A stretch of DNA of 64,000 nucleotides, taken from assembly GCF_013112245.1 (NCBI RefSeq), contig NZ_WVRN01000001.1:2856501-2920500 (forward strand), read 5' to 3'. Numbering within the stretch: position 1 is the first letter of the stretch; every line of letters starts with the position of its first letter. Both the position numbers and the translations under genes were made by a program. The notes under the pieces are model-generated. The model had not been told where the DNA came from, made no database searches, and worked only from the letters and a program-made list of their open reading frames with translations. This DNA comes from Ruegeria sp. HKCCD4315 (GTDB lineage: Bacteria > Pseudomonadota > Alphaproteobacteria > Rhodobacterales > Rhodobacteraceae). Below, piece by piece: positions 1-8,104 of the stretch.

Positions 1-1
1 T

Positions 2-181
2 TTTCTGGGTGCGGCCGACATTGCGGGCAATCGGGATTTTCCGGCCCAATCGGCAATTTTCCAACTCAACCGCATATCGAAGCAATCGGAATCCGGTGAT
101 CCGGTTACGCAATCGGACCTGATGCGGGACCCCACAATTACTGAAAGCATTTTTAAAACCATCCGGGACCGACGCAAGTAA
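2..181 (+). CDS. C-terminal fragment of an unidentified protein, cut by the window edge
   Basis: An open frame runs from the left edge to a TAA at 179-181 and gives the last 59 residues of a protein. The tail is polar and basic, ending IFKTIRDRRK. No motif is recognisable. It lies 30 bp before the start of the next gene on the same strand, so the two may share an operon. I cannot assign a function. The frame is supported by being the only open one across this stretch and by its spacing to a good ribosome binding site. Confidence 0.5.
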   Translation, partial: FLGAADIAGNRDFPAQSAIFQLNRISKQSESGDPVTQSDLMRDPTITESIFKTIRDRRK

Positions 182-211
182 CCCGGTGCATCAGCATGGA
201 GGACGCTGAGA

Positions 212-3200
212 ATGGCAAAAATATCCGTTGAACAACTTATGGCGAAAATGGCCGACCCGTCGATTGAAGAAAGCGAACTGGCCCAGTATTTCACCGTGGA
301 TCAGGATGCCTCGGGCGCTTTTGCGCCGCAGCTCAAGATCAACCCGTCCACCGTTCAGACCCCGCGCGGTGCCGATGCGGACCAACGCACGGCGGCCTTG
401 ATGAATTCTGCCAACTGGTTCGCCCGCCTTCGTCGGCAATCCCGGTTCCGCAAGGCGCTGTCAAAGGGGTATGACGGACCGATCATCGTTTCAGAAGGAG
501 ATAGCTGGTTTCAGTACCCGCTTTTACTGAAAGATACGATTGATCACCTTATGGACGACTACGCCGTGTTTTCGCTGGGCGCAGCAGGCGACTTGCTCAA
601 GCGAATGGCGGACAAACGTGAATATGTCTCGGCCCTTCGGGCAACAGGGGCGGAAATCCTGCTATTGTCCGGCGGTGGCAACGATCTGGTTGCCGGTGGC
701 GCGCTTGCCTCTCATCTGGAAGAGTTCGATCCAGCACTACAGCCAGAAGACTATCTGCTGCCTTCCTTCCACCGCCTGTTGGACGATGCCCTGCACCATT
801 ACGGCCGCATGTTCCGTGAGGTGCAGACCAAATTCCCCCATGTCTCGATACTGTGCCACGGCTACGACTATCCGGTGCCGAACAAGGACCGCTGGCTGGG
901 CAAACCGATGGAAAGCCGGGGCATCCGCAGCAGGTCTTTGCAAAAAGCCATAGCGGCGCGGATGATGGACAATTTCAACCGCCGCCTGCGGCGGCTTGCA
1001 AACGCGATGCCGCATGTCACCTATCTGGATTGCAGGGGCGTAGTGGGCGATCACCGCTGGCATGACGGCCTGCATCCGACCGACGAAGGCTATGGCGATG
1101 TGGCAAAGAAATTCCGCCGCGAGATCGAGGTTCTTGCCAATTCCCGCAGCGGCCCGTCAATGGTCATCAGCGGCCCGTTTGGCAGGGCGTCGGAACTGTC
1201 ACGGGCAATGGCCGCTCCGCCGGTCATTGCCGGAGGCCAGCCAAACGGTATGTCGCTGCATGTCGGGCTGAATACGGTCGATCCCGATCACTATGACGGG
1301 TGGGACGGCCGATTGACCGCCTGCGAAGCCGATGCGCAAGCGATGGAGACGCTTGCAACCGCCGAAGGCTTTACCCCGACCCGCCTGCTGACCTCGGATG
1401 CGACGCGGGAAAACGTGATCGAACAGATCCGCCGCGCGGCGCGTGACCTGAAAGGCGGCGACATGTTCCTGATGACGGTTTCGGGCCACGGCGGCCGCCT
1501 GCCCGATTTCAATCAGGACGAAGATCATGATGGCGACATCAAGATGGATGAAACGCTGTGCCTGTACGATTTCCAATTGGCCGATGACGAGCTTTACATG
1601 CTGTGGTCGGAATTCCGGGCGGGCGTGCGGGTTCTGATGGTGCCCGACACCTGCCACTCGGGATCGATGGTCAGGTTCGGCCCGGCGGGTCCCTCCATGT
1701 TGTTCGGACGTCAGATCAATGCACCGCTTGGGGTGCGCGCGATGCCTCTCAACGTCGAAGACCGGGTCTGGCGCGCGCATGAGGCTGTCTATCGCGAGGC
1801 ATCGCGATCTTACTCGGCCCTCAAAGAAAGCGTGATGACAAATCCACTGTCGACGCCGGTCAAGGCCTCGGTTCTCAATCTGGGGGCCTGCAAGGATGAG
1901 CAGTTTGCAATGGACGGCGCGCAATATGGCGCATTTACCGGTGCCTTGTTAAAAGTCTGGAACAACGGACGATTCCCGGGGGATTACCGTGCATTCCGGG
2001 CCGAAATAGACGCCGAAATCGGCAGCCCCAGCCAGACGCCACAACTGTTTGAAAAGCTGGTATCCGACCCAGACTTTACTGGCGACAGACCCTTTACCCT
2101 GCGTCCCGGAGGGGCCGCAAGTGCCATACACACCCCGACCGTACCAGCCCCCATGGTCGAGGATGAAACCGAAGGCGACGGTGAAGAAGCGGATCAGATT
2201 GATCAGGCACAGGCAGACGCAATCCTGTCCGCCAAACATCGCGGCGCGGGGTTCCGGGATTCGCAAGCGGCGCTGACCTGGGCTGACTATGCCGACTTCG
2301 ACGCCTTCATACGGTCCCTTGGCCTCAGGCATTTTTCCACTGACGAGTTTCTGATTTTGGGCGGCGCCCACAGCACCCCCGGCGGCAACTGTCAGGGCAA
2401 GAACACCTACCCGCCGCGTGCGCTGTGGACCAATATCGCGGAAACGGCCCGAGTGCTGGAACATCTGCGCGAACGTCTGGGCAAACCCATCGTGATAACC
2501 AATGCCTATCGGGGACCGGCCTATAACGCGTGCATAGGTGGCGCCAGCGGCAGCCAGCACATGAAGTTCACCGCGCTTGATTTTCAGGTTCGGGGCATGT
2601 CGGCCCCGGATGTGGCGCAAGCGCTGCGTGTGTTGCGCGACCGTGAGCATTTGTTCAAAGGCGGGATTGGGCGCTATAACAGCTTTACCCATGTCGACAC
2701 GCGCGGGACCAATGCCACCTGGCCGCCCGCCTTCCGCAACAGCGCATTGCCCGCCGCAACCTTGATGGCACCCGCAGGGCCGCGGAACCTGACCGAGCGT
2801 CTGGCCATGCTGAACAGCCTTGAACTAGCCCCGATGCGTGGAAGACGGTCCAAAACCGCAAGCTCGGCTTTTTCCGATCCGGTTGTCCGGTCCTCTAACG
2901 CCTTTGACCCCAGTTCTGAGCTTGCAGAAAAGCAGCAAACCCTTGCGGCCGCTGTCAGCGCGTCCAGCGTCATTTCCTTTGTCGAAAACCTGACGCCGGG
3001 CCAGAAAGAGGACGTACTGCTGTCAACGTTGTTTGCGCAGCGTGCTGCGGACAGTCAGTTTGATCCGGTCAATCAGCGCGAGGCGTGGTTTGCCCGGTAT
3101 ATGGAGATACTGAGCCTACTTGGCTGGGTCCGCGAAGAAGCACCCTTTACCACCAGTCAAAAAATGCAGGGGAGTGGCAGCTTTGACAAAGTGATCCTTT

Positions 3201-3586
3201 CCACTCTAGCCCAGGTCGCAACGGGAAATCAGTTTGAGATTGTCAAAAGTGCGATCGAGGCCCTGCGCGGTTTGTCGAATGATGATGGAAAGATCAAACT
3301 GTTCGACCTAGAAACTTCGCAAACGAAGGGTGGCAATTTCCAGATTGGAGCCGCTGAGGCGGCCGGAGATGTGATCAACATTGCGCTTGGGGCCTTCAAC
3401 TTCACTTACAAGGATCAAAAGCAGAATATTCTCTTTGTTGCCTGGGGTAAAAATGAGCTCGATTACTGGCTGGCCGCACAAAACCTGTCGCTGAGCACAA
3501 CGATCTACGATGCCGTGCGCGAACTGGTAAAGACCCGGCTTGCAGATACACGTAAATCGCTAATCGCAGATATCCCGTTAAGCTAA
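212..3586 (+). CDS. SGNH hydrolase - caspase-like protease - M15 peptidase fusion protein
   Basis: This 1124-residue protein carries three enzymatic modules. Residues 90-310 look like an SGNH/GDSL hydrolase: EGDSWF with Ser98, GGND near 154-158, and HDGLHPT with the Asp285/His288 pair. Residues 345-630 look like a C14 caspase-like domain: the His block SGHGG (His426) followed by DTCHSG (Cys481). Residues 705-835 match an M15_3-type zinc peptidase with SQH (His783), Asp790 and THVD (His827). An acidic linker lies at 645-670. The last 190 residues are unrecognised. I see no signal peptide. The first 50 residues form a charged helical segment that could be an interaction module (inference). A GGAGGA site at 198-203 supports the ATG. 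All three catalytic sets look intact. The role is unknown; an effector or immune-type function is possible. An intrinsic terminator follows. Confidence 0.85.
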   Translation: MAKISVEQLMAKMADPSIEESELAQYFTVDQDASGAFAPQLKINPSTVQTPRGADADQRTAALMNSANWFARLRRQSRFRKALSKGYDGPIIVSEGDSWFQYPLLLKDTIDHLMDDYAVFSLGAAGDLLKRMADKREYVSALRATGAEILLLSGGGNDLVAGGALASHLEEFDPALQPEDYLLPSFHRLLDDALHHYGRMFREVQTKFPHVSILCHGYDYPVPNKDRWLGKPMESRGIRSRSLQKAIAARMMDNFNRRLRRLANAMPHVTYLDCRGVVGDHRWHDGLHPTDEGYGDVAKKFRREIEVLANSRSGPSMVISGPFGRASELSRAMAAPPVIAGGQPNGMSLHVGLNTVDPDHYDGWDGRLTACEADAQAMETLATAEGFTPTRLLTSDATRENVIEQIRRAARDLKGGDMFLMTVSGHGGRLPDFNQDEDHDGDIKMDETLCLYDFQLADDELYMLWSEFRAGVRVLMVPDTCHSGSMVRFGPAGPSMLFGRQINAPLGVRAMPLNVEDRVWRAHEAVYREASRSYSALKESVMTNPLSTPVKASVLNLGACKDEQFAMDGAQYGAFTGALLKVWNNGRFPGDYRAFRAEIDAEIGSPSQTPQLFEKLVSDPDFTGDRPFTLRPGGAASAIHTPTVPAPMVEDETEGDGEEADQIDQAQADAILSAKHRGAGFRDSQAALTWADYADFDAFIRSLGLRHFSTDEFLILGGAHSTPGGNCQGKNTYPPRALWTNIAETARVLEHLRERLGKPIVITNAYRGPAYNACIGGASGSQHMKFTALDFQVRGMSAPDVAQALRVLRDREHLFKGGIGRYNSFTHVDTRGTNATWPPAFRNSALPAATLMAPAGPRNLTERLAMLNSLELAPMRGRRSKTASSAFSDPVVRSSNAFDPSSELAEKQQTLAAAVSASSVISFVENLTPGQKEDVLLSTLFAQRAADSQFDPVNQREAWFARYMEILSLLGWVREEAPFTTSQKMQGSGSFDKVILSTLAQVATGNQFEIVKSAIEALRGLSNDDGKIKLFDLETSQTKGGNFQIGAAEAAGDVINIALGAFNFTYKDQKQNILFVAWGKNELDYWLAAQNLSLSTTIYDAVRELVKTRLADTRKSLIADIPLS

Positions 3587-3643
3587 GTCTGAGCTTGCAC
3601 CTAAACTACGATCTTTCTGTGTGGTGATCCCAGACACAATCTC

Positions 3644-3670
3644 GCCCGGCTTCTTGCCGGGCTCTTTTTT
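3644..3670 (+). terminator. Rho-independent terminator after the fusion gene
   Basis: A perfect 7-bp stem GCCCGGC/GCCGGGC with loop TTCTT is followed by TCTTTTTT. It lies 58 bp after the fusion gene and closes that transcription unit. Confidence 0.85.
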
Positions 3671-3759
3671 GGGGAAGGACTATCTCTGAAACCTCGAACC
3701 AAAAGGCACCCAACACGCGGGACACCAATTCCGCAGGGATCAAGTCGCCGGAAAGGATA

Positions 3760-4044
3760 GGCCGCAGTTTAATTTTTCCCAGGCGGTTTCATGACCGCCC
3801 ACATATCTCAACTCGCCAATATGGCCGACTTGTGCGGGATAGAGTCGCTGCGATTGGGTGGGAACCCAGCGGCTACGGCACCCATTCGCCGCGCCGGACC
3901 AAGGCGGCGGAGATCGAAATCAAAACCGTAAATCTCAGGGCTGTTCAAATGCCGCTCGGACACACAAGGGTTGACAGCGCCATAAGATATCTTGGTGTCG
4001 AACCTGAAGATGCGTTGAACATCGCCGAGCAAATCGACGTTTGA
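3760..4044 (+). pseudogene. C-terminal remnant of a phage-type tyrosine recombinase (integrase)
   Basis: The frame ending at 4044 reads as the C-terminal third of a tyrosine site-specific recombinase. It has the segment STRQYGRLV, then YGTHSPRRTKA (the HxxR box), NLRAVQ, LGHT (the second His box) and a terminal SAIRYLGV with the nucleophile-type Tyr. Homology can be followed upstream to about 3760, beyond the first plausible start (GTG at 3832), and then fades. The N-terminal core-binding half is absent, so the gene is a dead fragment. Recombinases of this kind integrate phages and islands. Here it marks an old integration boundary next to the fusion gene. Confidence 0.75.
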
Positions 4045-4158
4045 ACTATGTTGGCGGGCGGTACTTGCCGTTCGCCAATCCAGATCTGACCCAAGATCGC
4101 ACCGTAGCAGTGGAGCGGTTCAAGCCCAGCGCGGACACACTCGCCATCTCAGCAAGCC

Positions 4159-5046
4159 TCATCCGTCTGAGTGCCATCCTTCCTCTCGAAGTAGACTAAC
4201 GACTTCATCAATCTCAGGATGGCGTCTCGATCTATGTGGAAGCTCTAGGGCCAACACCCGACCTGTTCCGATACTCTCAGATGAAACTTTCTTGAGTTGC
4301 CCAGTCTGAAGCGCCTGCTCAACCAGGCAACTGTGCCCCATAAGCACACCCGCGCCGGACTTCGCTTCTTCTACGGCAAGGGCGTATAGCGAATATCGCG
4401 GCCCCTTTTGGGGATCACCAACTGAAACACCCGTCGCCTCTGACCACAAAGACCAGTCTTCTTCCCACGTCTGATCGTGCAGCAATTGCACGGCCTCTAG
4501 ATCGAGAACATCTGCCATTTTCGGTGAACAAACGGGAAGGATTTCGTCTTTCGCCAGCACAATCTGATCCGGTGTTCCAGCCGGGACGGAAAAGAAGACC
4601 GACAGATCATATAGTTCTCTCGATAGGCTGGGAGGGCTCTCCAATGCTGTCACCGAAACATTCAGGTCGGGACGCTTCTCACGCAGTTTGCCCAATCGCG
4701 ATGGTAACCATAGCTGCGCAATTGAGGGCAAAGCGGCAATGTGGATATCAGGGTTGGGGGCCAGGTTTCGGAGACTTTGCGTCGCCGCCGCGAGAAGATC
4801 AAAGGCATGTGTGAACTCTGCTGCTAGCTTGCGACCAGAGGAGGACAATGAAACGCCGTGGGCACCTCTTTCAAACAGGGTAGTGCCAGCCCAGACTTCC
4901 AAAGCTTTTATATGTTGTGATACCGCGCCGGCCGTAACGCCCAACTCTTCGGCCGCGGAAACGAAGCTTTCCAGCCTCGCCGCAGCCTCGAAGGCACGCA
5001 GAGCATTAAGGTGTGGCCCCTTGGGACGACGTGGTGCAACAGCCAT
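4159..5046 (-). CDS. LysR-family transcriptional regulator (GcvA-like)
   Basis: The 295-residue product has an N-terminal winged helix-turn-helix (residues about 8-68, with LNALRAFEAAARL and GAVSQHIKALE) and a LysR effector-binding domain. The start MAVAPRRP at 5046 is chosen over a longer frame because the family's DNA-binding domain begins about ten residues later. It is divergent from the PLP enzyme that starts at 5147, with 100 bp between them. The usual inference is that it controls that gene in response to a substrate or product. The residue pattern is nearest to the GcvA-type subgroup, which often governs amino-acid metabolism. The effector cannot be read from the sequence. Confidence 0.85.
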   Translation of the reverse strand: MAVAPRRPKGPHLNALRAFEAAARLESFVSAAEELGVTAGAVSQHIKALEVWAGTTLFERGAHGVSLSSSGRKLAAEFTHAFDLLAAATQSLRNLAPNPDIHIAALPSIAQLWLPSRLGKLREKRPDLNVSVTALESPPSLSRELYDLSVFFSVPAGTPDQIVLAKDEILPVCSPKMADVLDLEAVQLLHDQTWEEDWSLWSEATGVSVGDPQKGPRYSLYALAVEEAKSGAGVLMGHSCLVEQALQTGQLKKVSSESIGTGRVLALELPHRSRRHPEIDEVVSLLREEGWHSDG

Positions 5047-5146
5047 AGAACTCAGCCTTAGTTTTTCTACGCCCAGAAATAGCAAAAATGGTTTGCCTTG
5101 TCATTCCGATCTGTCCAATCTGGGTGCAGCCAAGAGGGGAAATGCG

Positions 5147-6457
5147 ATGACAATAGAAATGAGAAACTGGGTGCCAGCCGACAGCGAAGCACTGGTCCAG
5201 AAGATCGCGACCGAAACGTCACGCACCTCGTCCAAGGCGCTGCTGGATCGGATTGAGCATTTAGCCCACCGAAACCGGGAAATCCACGAGCAAGAATGCT
5301 TCAACCTGAATCCTGCGACCAACGTGATGAACCCGAGAGCTGAAGCATTGCTGTCTTCGGGAATTGGGTCCCGCCCGTCGCTTGGATACCCGGGCGAAAA
5401 ATACGAGATGGGTCTTGAAGCTATCGAAGAGATCGAGGTCATCTCTGCGGAGCTTTGCGCGGAAGTTTTCGACGCAAAGTTCGCAGAAATCCGCGTACCT
5501 TCCGGTGCAATTGCGAACCTCTATGGTTTCATGACCACTTGCCAAGCTGGCGATACGATCATCGCACCACCGGCCTCGATCGGTGGGCACGTAACGCATC
5601 ACATCGCAGGATGCGCCGGGCTGTTTGGTTTGCGAACCATAGATGCACCAACCGATGCCGATGGCTACACCGTTGATCTCGACCAACTCCGCACGCTTGC
5701 GCGCGAGGAGCGTCCCAAATTGATCACGATAGGCGGCAGTCTCAACCTTTTTGAGCACCCGGTCAAAGAAGTACGTGCCGTTGCAGATGAAGTCGGTGCC
5801 AAAGTGATGTTTGACGCCGCGCACCAATGCGGGATCATCGCAGGAAAAGCCTGGCGCAACCCGTTGGTCGAGGGCGCACATTTCATGACGATGAGCACGT
5901 ATAAGAGCCTCGGCGGCCCGGCCGGTGGTCTGATCGTTACAAACGATGCGGAGATCGCAAAGGCTCTGGATGCCATTGCATTCCCAGGCATGACGGCAAA
6001 TTTCGATGCCGCAAAGTCAGCCGCACTTGCCGTGACAATGCTTGATTGGCGCGACTACGGACGGGACTACGCTGCCGAGATGATCGCAATGTCCCGCGCA
6101 ATGGCCGAGAGTCTCGATGCGCAAGGTGTTCCAGTTTTTGCAGGTCGCGAGGGCTTTACTGCATCTCACCAGTTCGCCGTTCTGGCAGAAAGGTTTGGCG
6201 GTGGACAGGCTGCATCCAAGACCCTGCGCAAAGCCGGGTTCCTGGCGTGCGGTATTGGCCTGCCGGTGCCGGAAATCGAAGGTGACATGAATGGACTGCG
6301 CATCGGTACACCCGAGTTGGTAAGATGGGGTATGACGTCGCATCACGCCGACAGACTGGCTTCTCTAATTGCGCGCGGTCTTAAGGGCGACGATATCGCC
6401 GCCGAAGTGGCGGACTGGCGCCGTCACTTTGCGAGCGTGCACTTCGTTCACGGCTAG
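5147..6457 (+). CDS. Serine hydroxymethyltransferase-like PLP enzyme
   Basis: The 436-residue protein is a fold-type I PLP enzyme of the SHMT branch. Visible marks are SRPSLGYPG near 75-83, the PLP-ring Asp in MFDAAHQCG (Asp223, His226) and the Schiff-base Lys253 in TMSTYKSLGGPAGG. SHMT-family enzymes exchange a hydroxymethyl group between a beta-hydroxy amino acid and tetrahydrofolate, or cleave such amino acids. It is divergent enough from housekeeping GlyA that an alpha-methylserine, D-amino-acid or related specialised substrate is likely (inference). The ATG at 5147 follows a GAGGGG site. An open frame extends far upstream but runs antisense through the LysR gene, so it is not coding. It stands alone with its divergent LysR regulator. 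Confidence 0.8.
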   Translation: MTIEMRNWVPADSEALVQKIATETSRTSSKALLDRIEHLAHRNREIHEQECFNLNPATNVMNPRAEALLSSGIGSRPSLGYPGEKYEMGLEAIEEIEVISAELCAEVFDAKFAEIRVPSGAIANLYGFMTTCQAGDTIIAPPASIGGHVTHHIAGCAGLFGLRTIDAPTDADGYTVDLDQLRTLAREERPKLITIGGSLNLFEHPVKEVRAVADEVGAKVMFDAAHQCGIIAGKAWRNPLVEGAHFMTMSTYKSLGGPAGGLIVTNDAEIAKALDAIAFPGMTANFDAAKSAALAVTMLDWRDYGRDYAAEMIAMSRAMAESLDAQGVPVFAGREGFTASHQFAVLAERFGGGQAASKTLRKAGFLACGIGLPVPEIEGDMNGLRIGTPELVRWGMTSHHADRLASLIARGLKGDDIAAEVADWRRHFASVHFVHG

Positions 6458-6839
6458 AAATGTAGTAGTCGCCGCAGGAGAACGGATGTCTGCTTCGTCC
6501 GCGAGGCAGCCTTTCATAATCGTTCCACAGAACGGCCATAACTCAACCAGAGATCGCTTCGCATAAAACCGCTTTAGCGCTGCTAGCAGTTTCTTTTGAT
6601 CTGACTAATCATAAAGTGTTTGCAGTATCGTACCATTCGAAACCCGTTCGGCGAAGGACTGCAATGCGGACTTCGCGAGCATTCTCTGCAATTGGACCGA
6701 TGTCGGCTTGCTAGGCAAAGTGGGTATTTGTTGAGGCGAATTATCACCAACGTATCAGGGGCGAATCTTAGATTTGTGATCACTTACAGTCTGACAAGAG
6801 TTTTGCCGGTAATCATCTTTGCGCCCATCGCCGCCAACC
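6458..6839. other. Intergenic spacer, no gene recognised
   Basis: This 382-bp spacer lies between the PLP enzyme and the end of the 2-hydroxyacid dehydrogenase. Short open frames here have no recognisable motif and no ribosome binding site. I see no strong terminator hairpin. Confidence 0.5.
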
Positions 6840-7820
6840 TTATTTTGCGCTAGTCCAAACCTCGGGGTTGATCATGTGAACGGGAGCGTTTTCAGAATAG
6901 GCGTTCACCTGATCGAAAATGTCAGAGAATTGCAGGTCGAATTCATCCTCGGTCACAAAACCAATATGCGGCGTCGCAATCAGGTTTGGATGTGAAAGCA
7001 ACGGGTCATTCGGGTCGGTAAGTGGCTCTGTGTCAAAGACATCAATTGCGGCCTTGCCGGGATGCCCGGCATTCAAAGCCTCAAGCAATGCATCCTTCAC
7101 GATAAGACCTGCACGGGATGTGTTTACAAACAGCGCCCCCGATCGCATCTGCGCGAAATCAGACGCTGTGATAATACCGTGAGTGTCTGACTTCAGACGC
7201 ACATGAACCGAGACTACATCGCTTAGCGCAAAGAATGCCTCGCGGCTTTCAGCGACCTGAACACCATCTGCCTTCGCGCGCGCCCGGCCTTCATCCGAGG
7301 ACCACCAGACAACATTCATTCCGAATGCCTCGGCATAGCCGGCAACCGCACGAGCGATACGGCCATATCCATACAGCCCCAGTTGCCGCCCCCTAAGGGT
7401 TTTGCCAACTCCGGCCTGCCAATGCCCCGCTTTGACCGAAGCCATTTGAGCCGGCAAATCACGCATCCCGGCCATGATCAGCGCCCATGTCAGTTCGGCT
7501 GCGGCATAGGAGGGCGTCCCGCCATGCATGTTCGAACAAAGCAGCACTCCGTTATCCGAGCATGCCTGCACATCTACATGCGGGTAGACACTGCGCTGGC
7601 TGATCAATTTCAGGTTTGGGAGTTTTTCAACTAGATCGCGGGTGATCTTGGTGCGTTCGCGAAACAAAACCAGCGCCTCGGCCTCCTGCAAGCGTGCGGC
7701 CAACTCGTCGGTATCCTCGACATGATCTGTCCAGATCTTCACGTCGTGGTCAGAAAGCTTTTCAAAACAGGGCAGGCACTGCAGCGTGTCAAACCAATCA
7801 TCCAGAACGTGCACTTTCAT
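6840..7820 (-). CDS. D-isomer-specific 2-hydroxyacid dehydrogenase
   Basis: The 326-residue protein has the full signature of NAD-dependent D-2-hydroxyacid dehydrogenases. The Rossmann loop is GLYGYGRIA (about 148-156). The substrate Arg236 lies in VNTSRAGL, Glu265 in FDTEPL and the catalytic His285 in TPHIGF. It would interconvert a 2-oxo acid and a D-2-hydroxy acid in the cytoplasm. The start at 7820 overlaps the stop of the upstream small gene as ATGA, so the two are translationally coupled. A PrpF-type isomerase and a tricarboxylate transporter follow nearby, which suggests a role with a substituted dicarboxylic or tricarboxylic acid. The exact substrate is not readable. Confidence 0.85.
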   Translation of the reverse strand: MKVHVLDDWFDTLQCLPCFEKLSDHDVKIWTDHVEDTDELAARLQEAEALVLFRERTKITRDLVEKLPNLKLISQRSVYPHVDVQACSDNGVLLCSNMHGGTPSYAAAELTWALIMAGMRDLPAQMASVKAGHWQAGVGKTLRGRQLGLYGYGRIARAVAGYAEAFGMNVVWWSSDEGRARAKADGVQVAESREAFFALSDVVSVHVRLKSDTHGIITASDFAQMRSGALFVNTSRAGLIVKDALLEALNAGHPGKAAIDVFDTEPLTDPNDPLLSHPNLIATPHIGFVTEDEFDLQFSDIFDQVNAYSENAPVHMINPEVWTSAK

Positions 7821-8053
7821 CGACTTTCTATACCCTGCTCGGTGCTCAGTTTTCTTGGCGTCGGCACGAAATGACATGTGTCCAGTGCTTCAAGCGCGTT
7901 GCGAACCCTTTCGCGTTGATCCAGCAAATAGTTGAATTGCTCATCACATCCGGCAATCGGCGTCGGGTAGTCTGCGATGTCCCTCCGCAGAGCCGACCAC
8001 GCCAGCCTGAGTTCCTGACGCGCGATATCAAGACATTCAGAATAGTCGTCCAT
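7817..8053 (-). CDS. Small conserved-looking protein coupled to the 2-hydroxyacid dehydrogenase
   Basis: The 78-residue product is acidic and mostly helical, with no transmembrane segment and no recognised domain. Its ATG at 8053 follows a GAGGG site, and its TGA overlaps the dehydrogenase start by four bases. That coupling, and the operator-like repeat just upstream, argue that it is real and heads the two-gene unit. Residues 6-60 could form two helices. I do not recognise its family. Confidence 0.6.
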   Translation of the reverse strand: MDDYSECLDIARQELRLAWSALRRDIADYPTPIAGCDEQFNYLLDQRERVRNALEALDTCHFVPTPRKLSTEQGIESR

Positions 8054-8070
8054 CGTGGCACCCTCATAAT

Positions 8071-8086
8071 GTATACCATAGTATAC
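8071..8086 (-). promoter_or_regulatory. Tandem GTATAC operator-like site overlapping a probable -10
   Basis: The palindrome GTATAC occurs at 8071-8076 and again at 8081-8086, exactly 10 bp apart. The second copy sits in TAGTATACTA, which fits the TNGTNNNACNA operator pattern of FadR-type GntR regulators. Read on the minus strand, TATACT can serve as a -10 element for the gene starting at 8053. Repression by a GntR-family protein is an inference; no such gene is in the window. Confidence 0.5.
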
Positions 8087-8104
8087 TAAATAGAGTTTAC
8101 CATA

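Noticed and set aside
1199..2692. Two long minus-strand frames inside the fusion gene
   Set aside because: They are antisense shadows of the caspase and M15 regions with no recognisable domain.
4688..5146. N-terminal extension of the SHMT-like gene
   Set aside because: The extension runs antisense through the LysR regulator. ATG 5147 has a good ribosome site and gives the family length.
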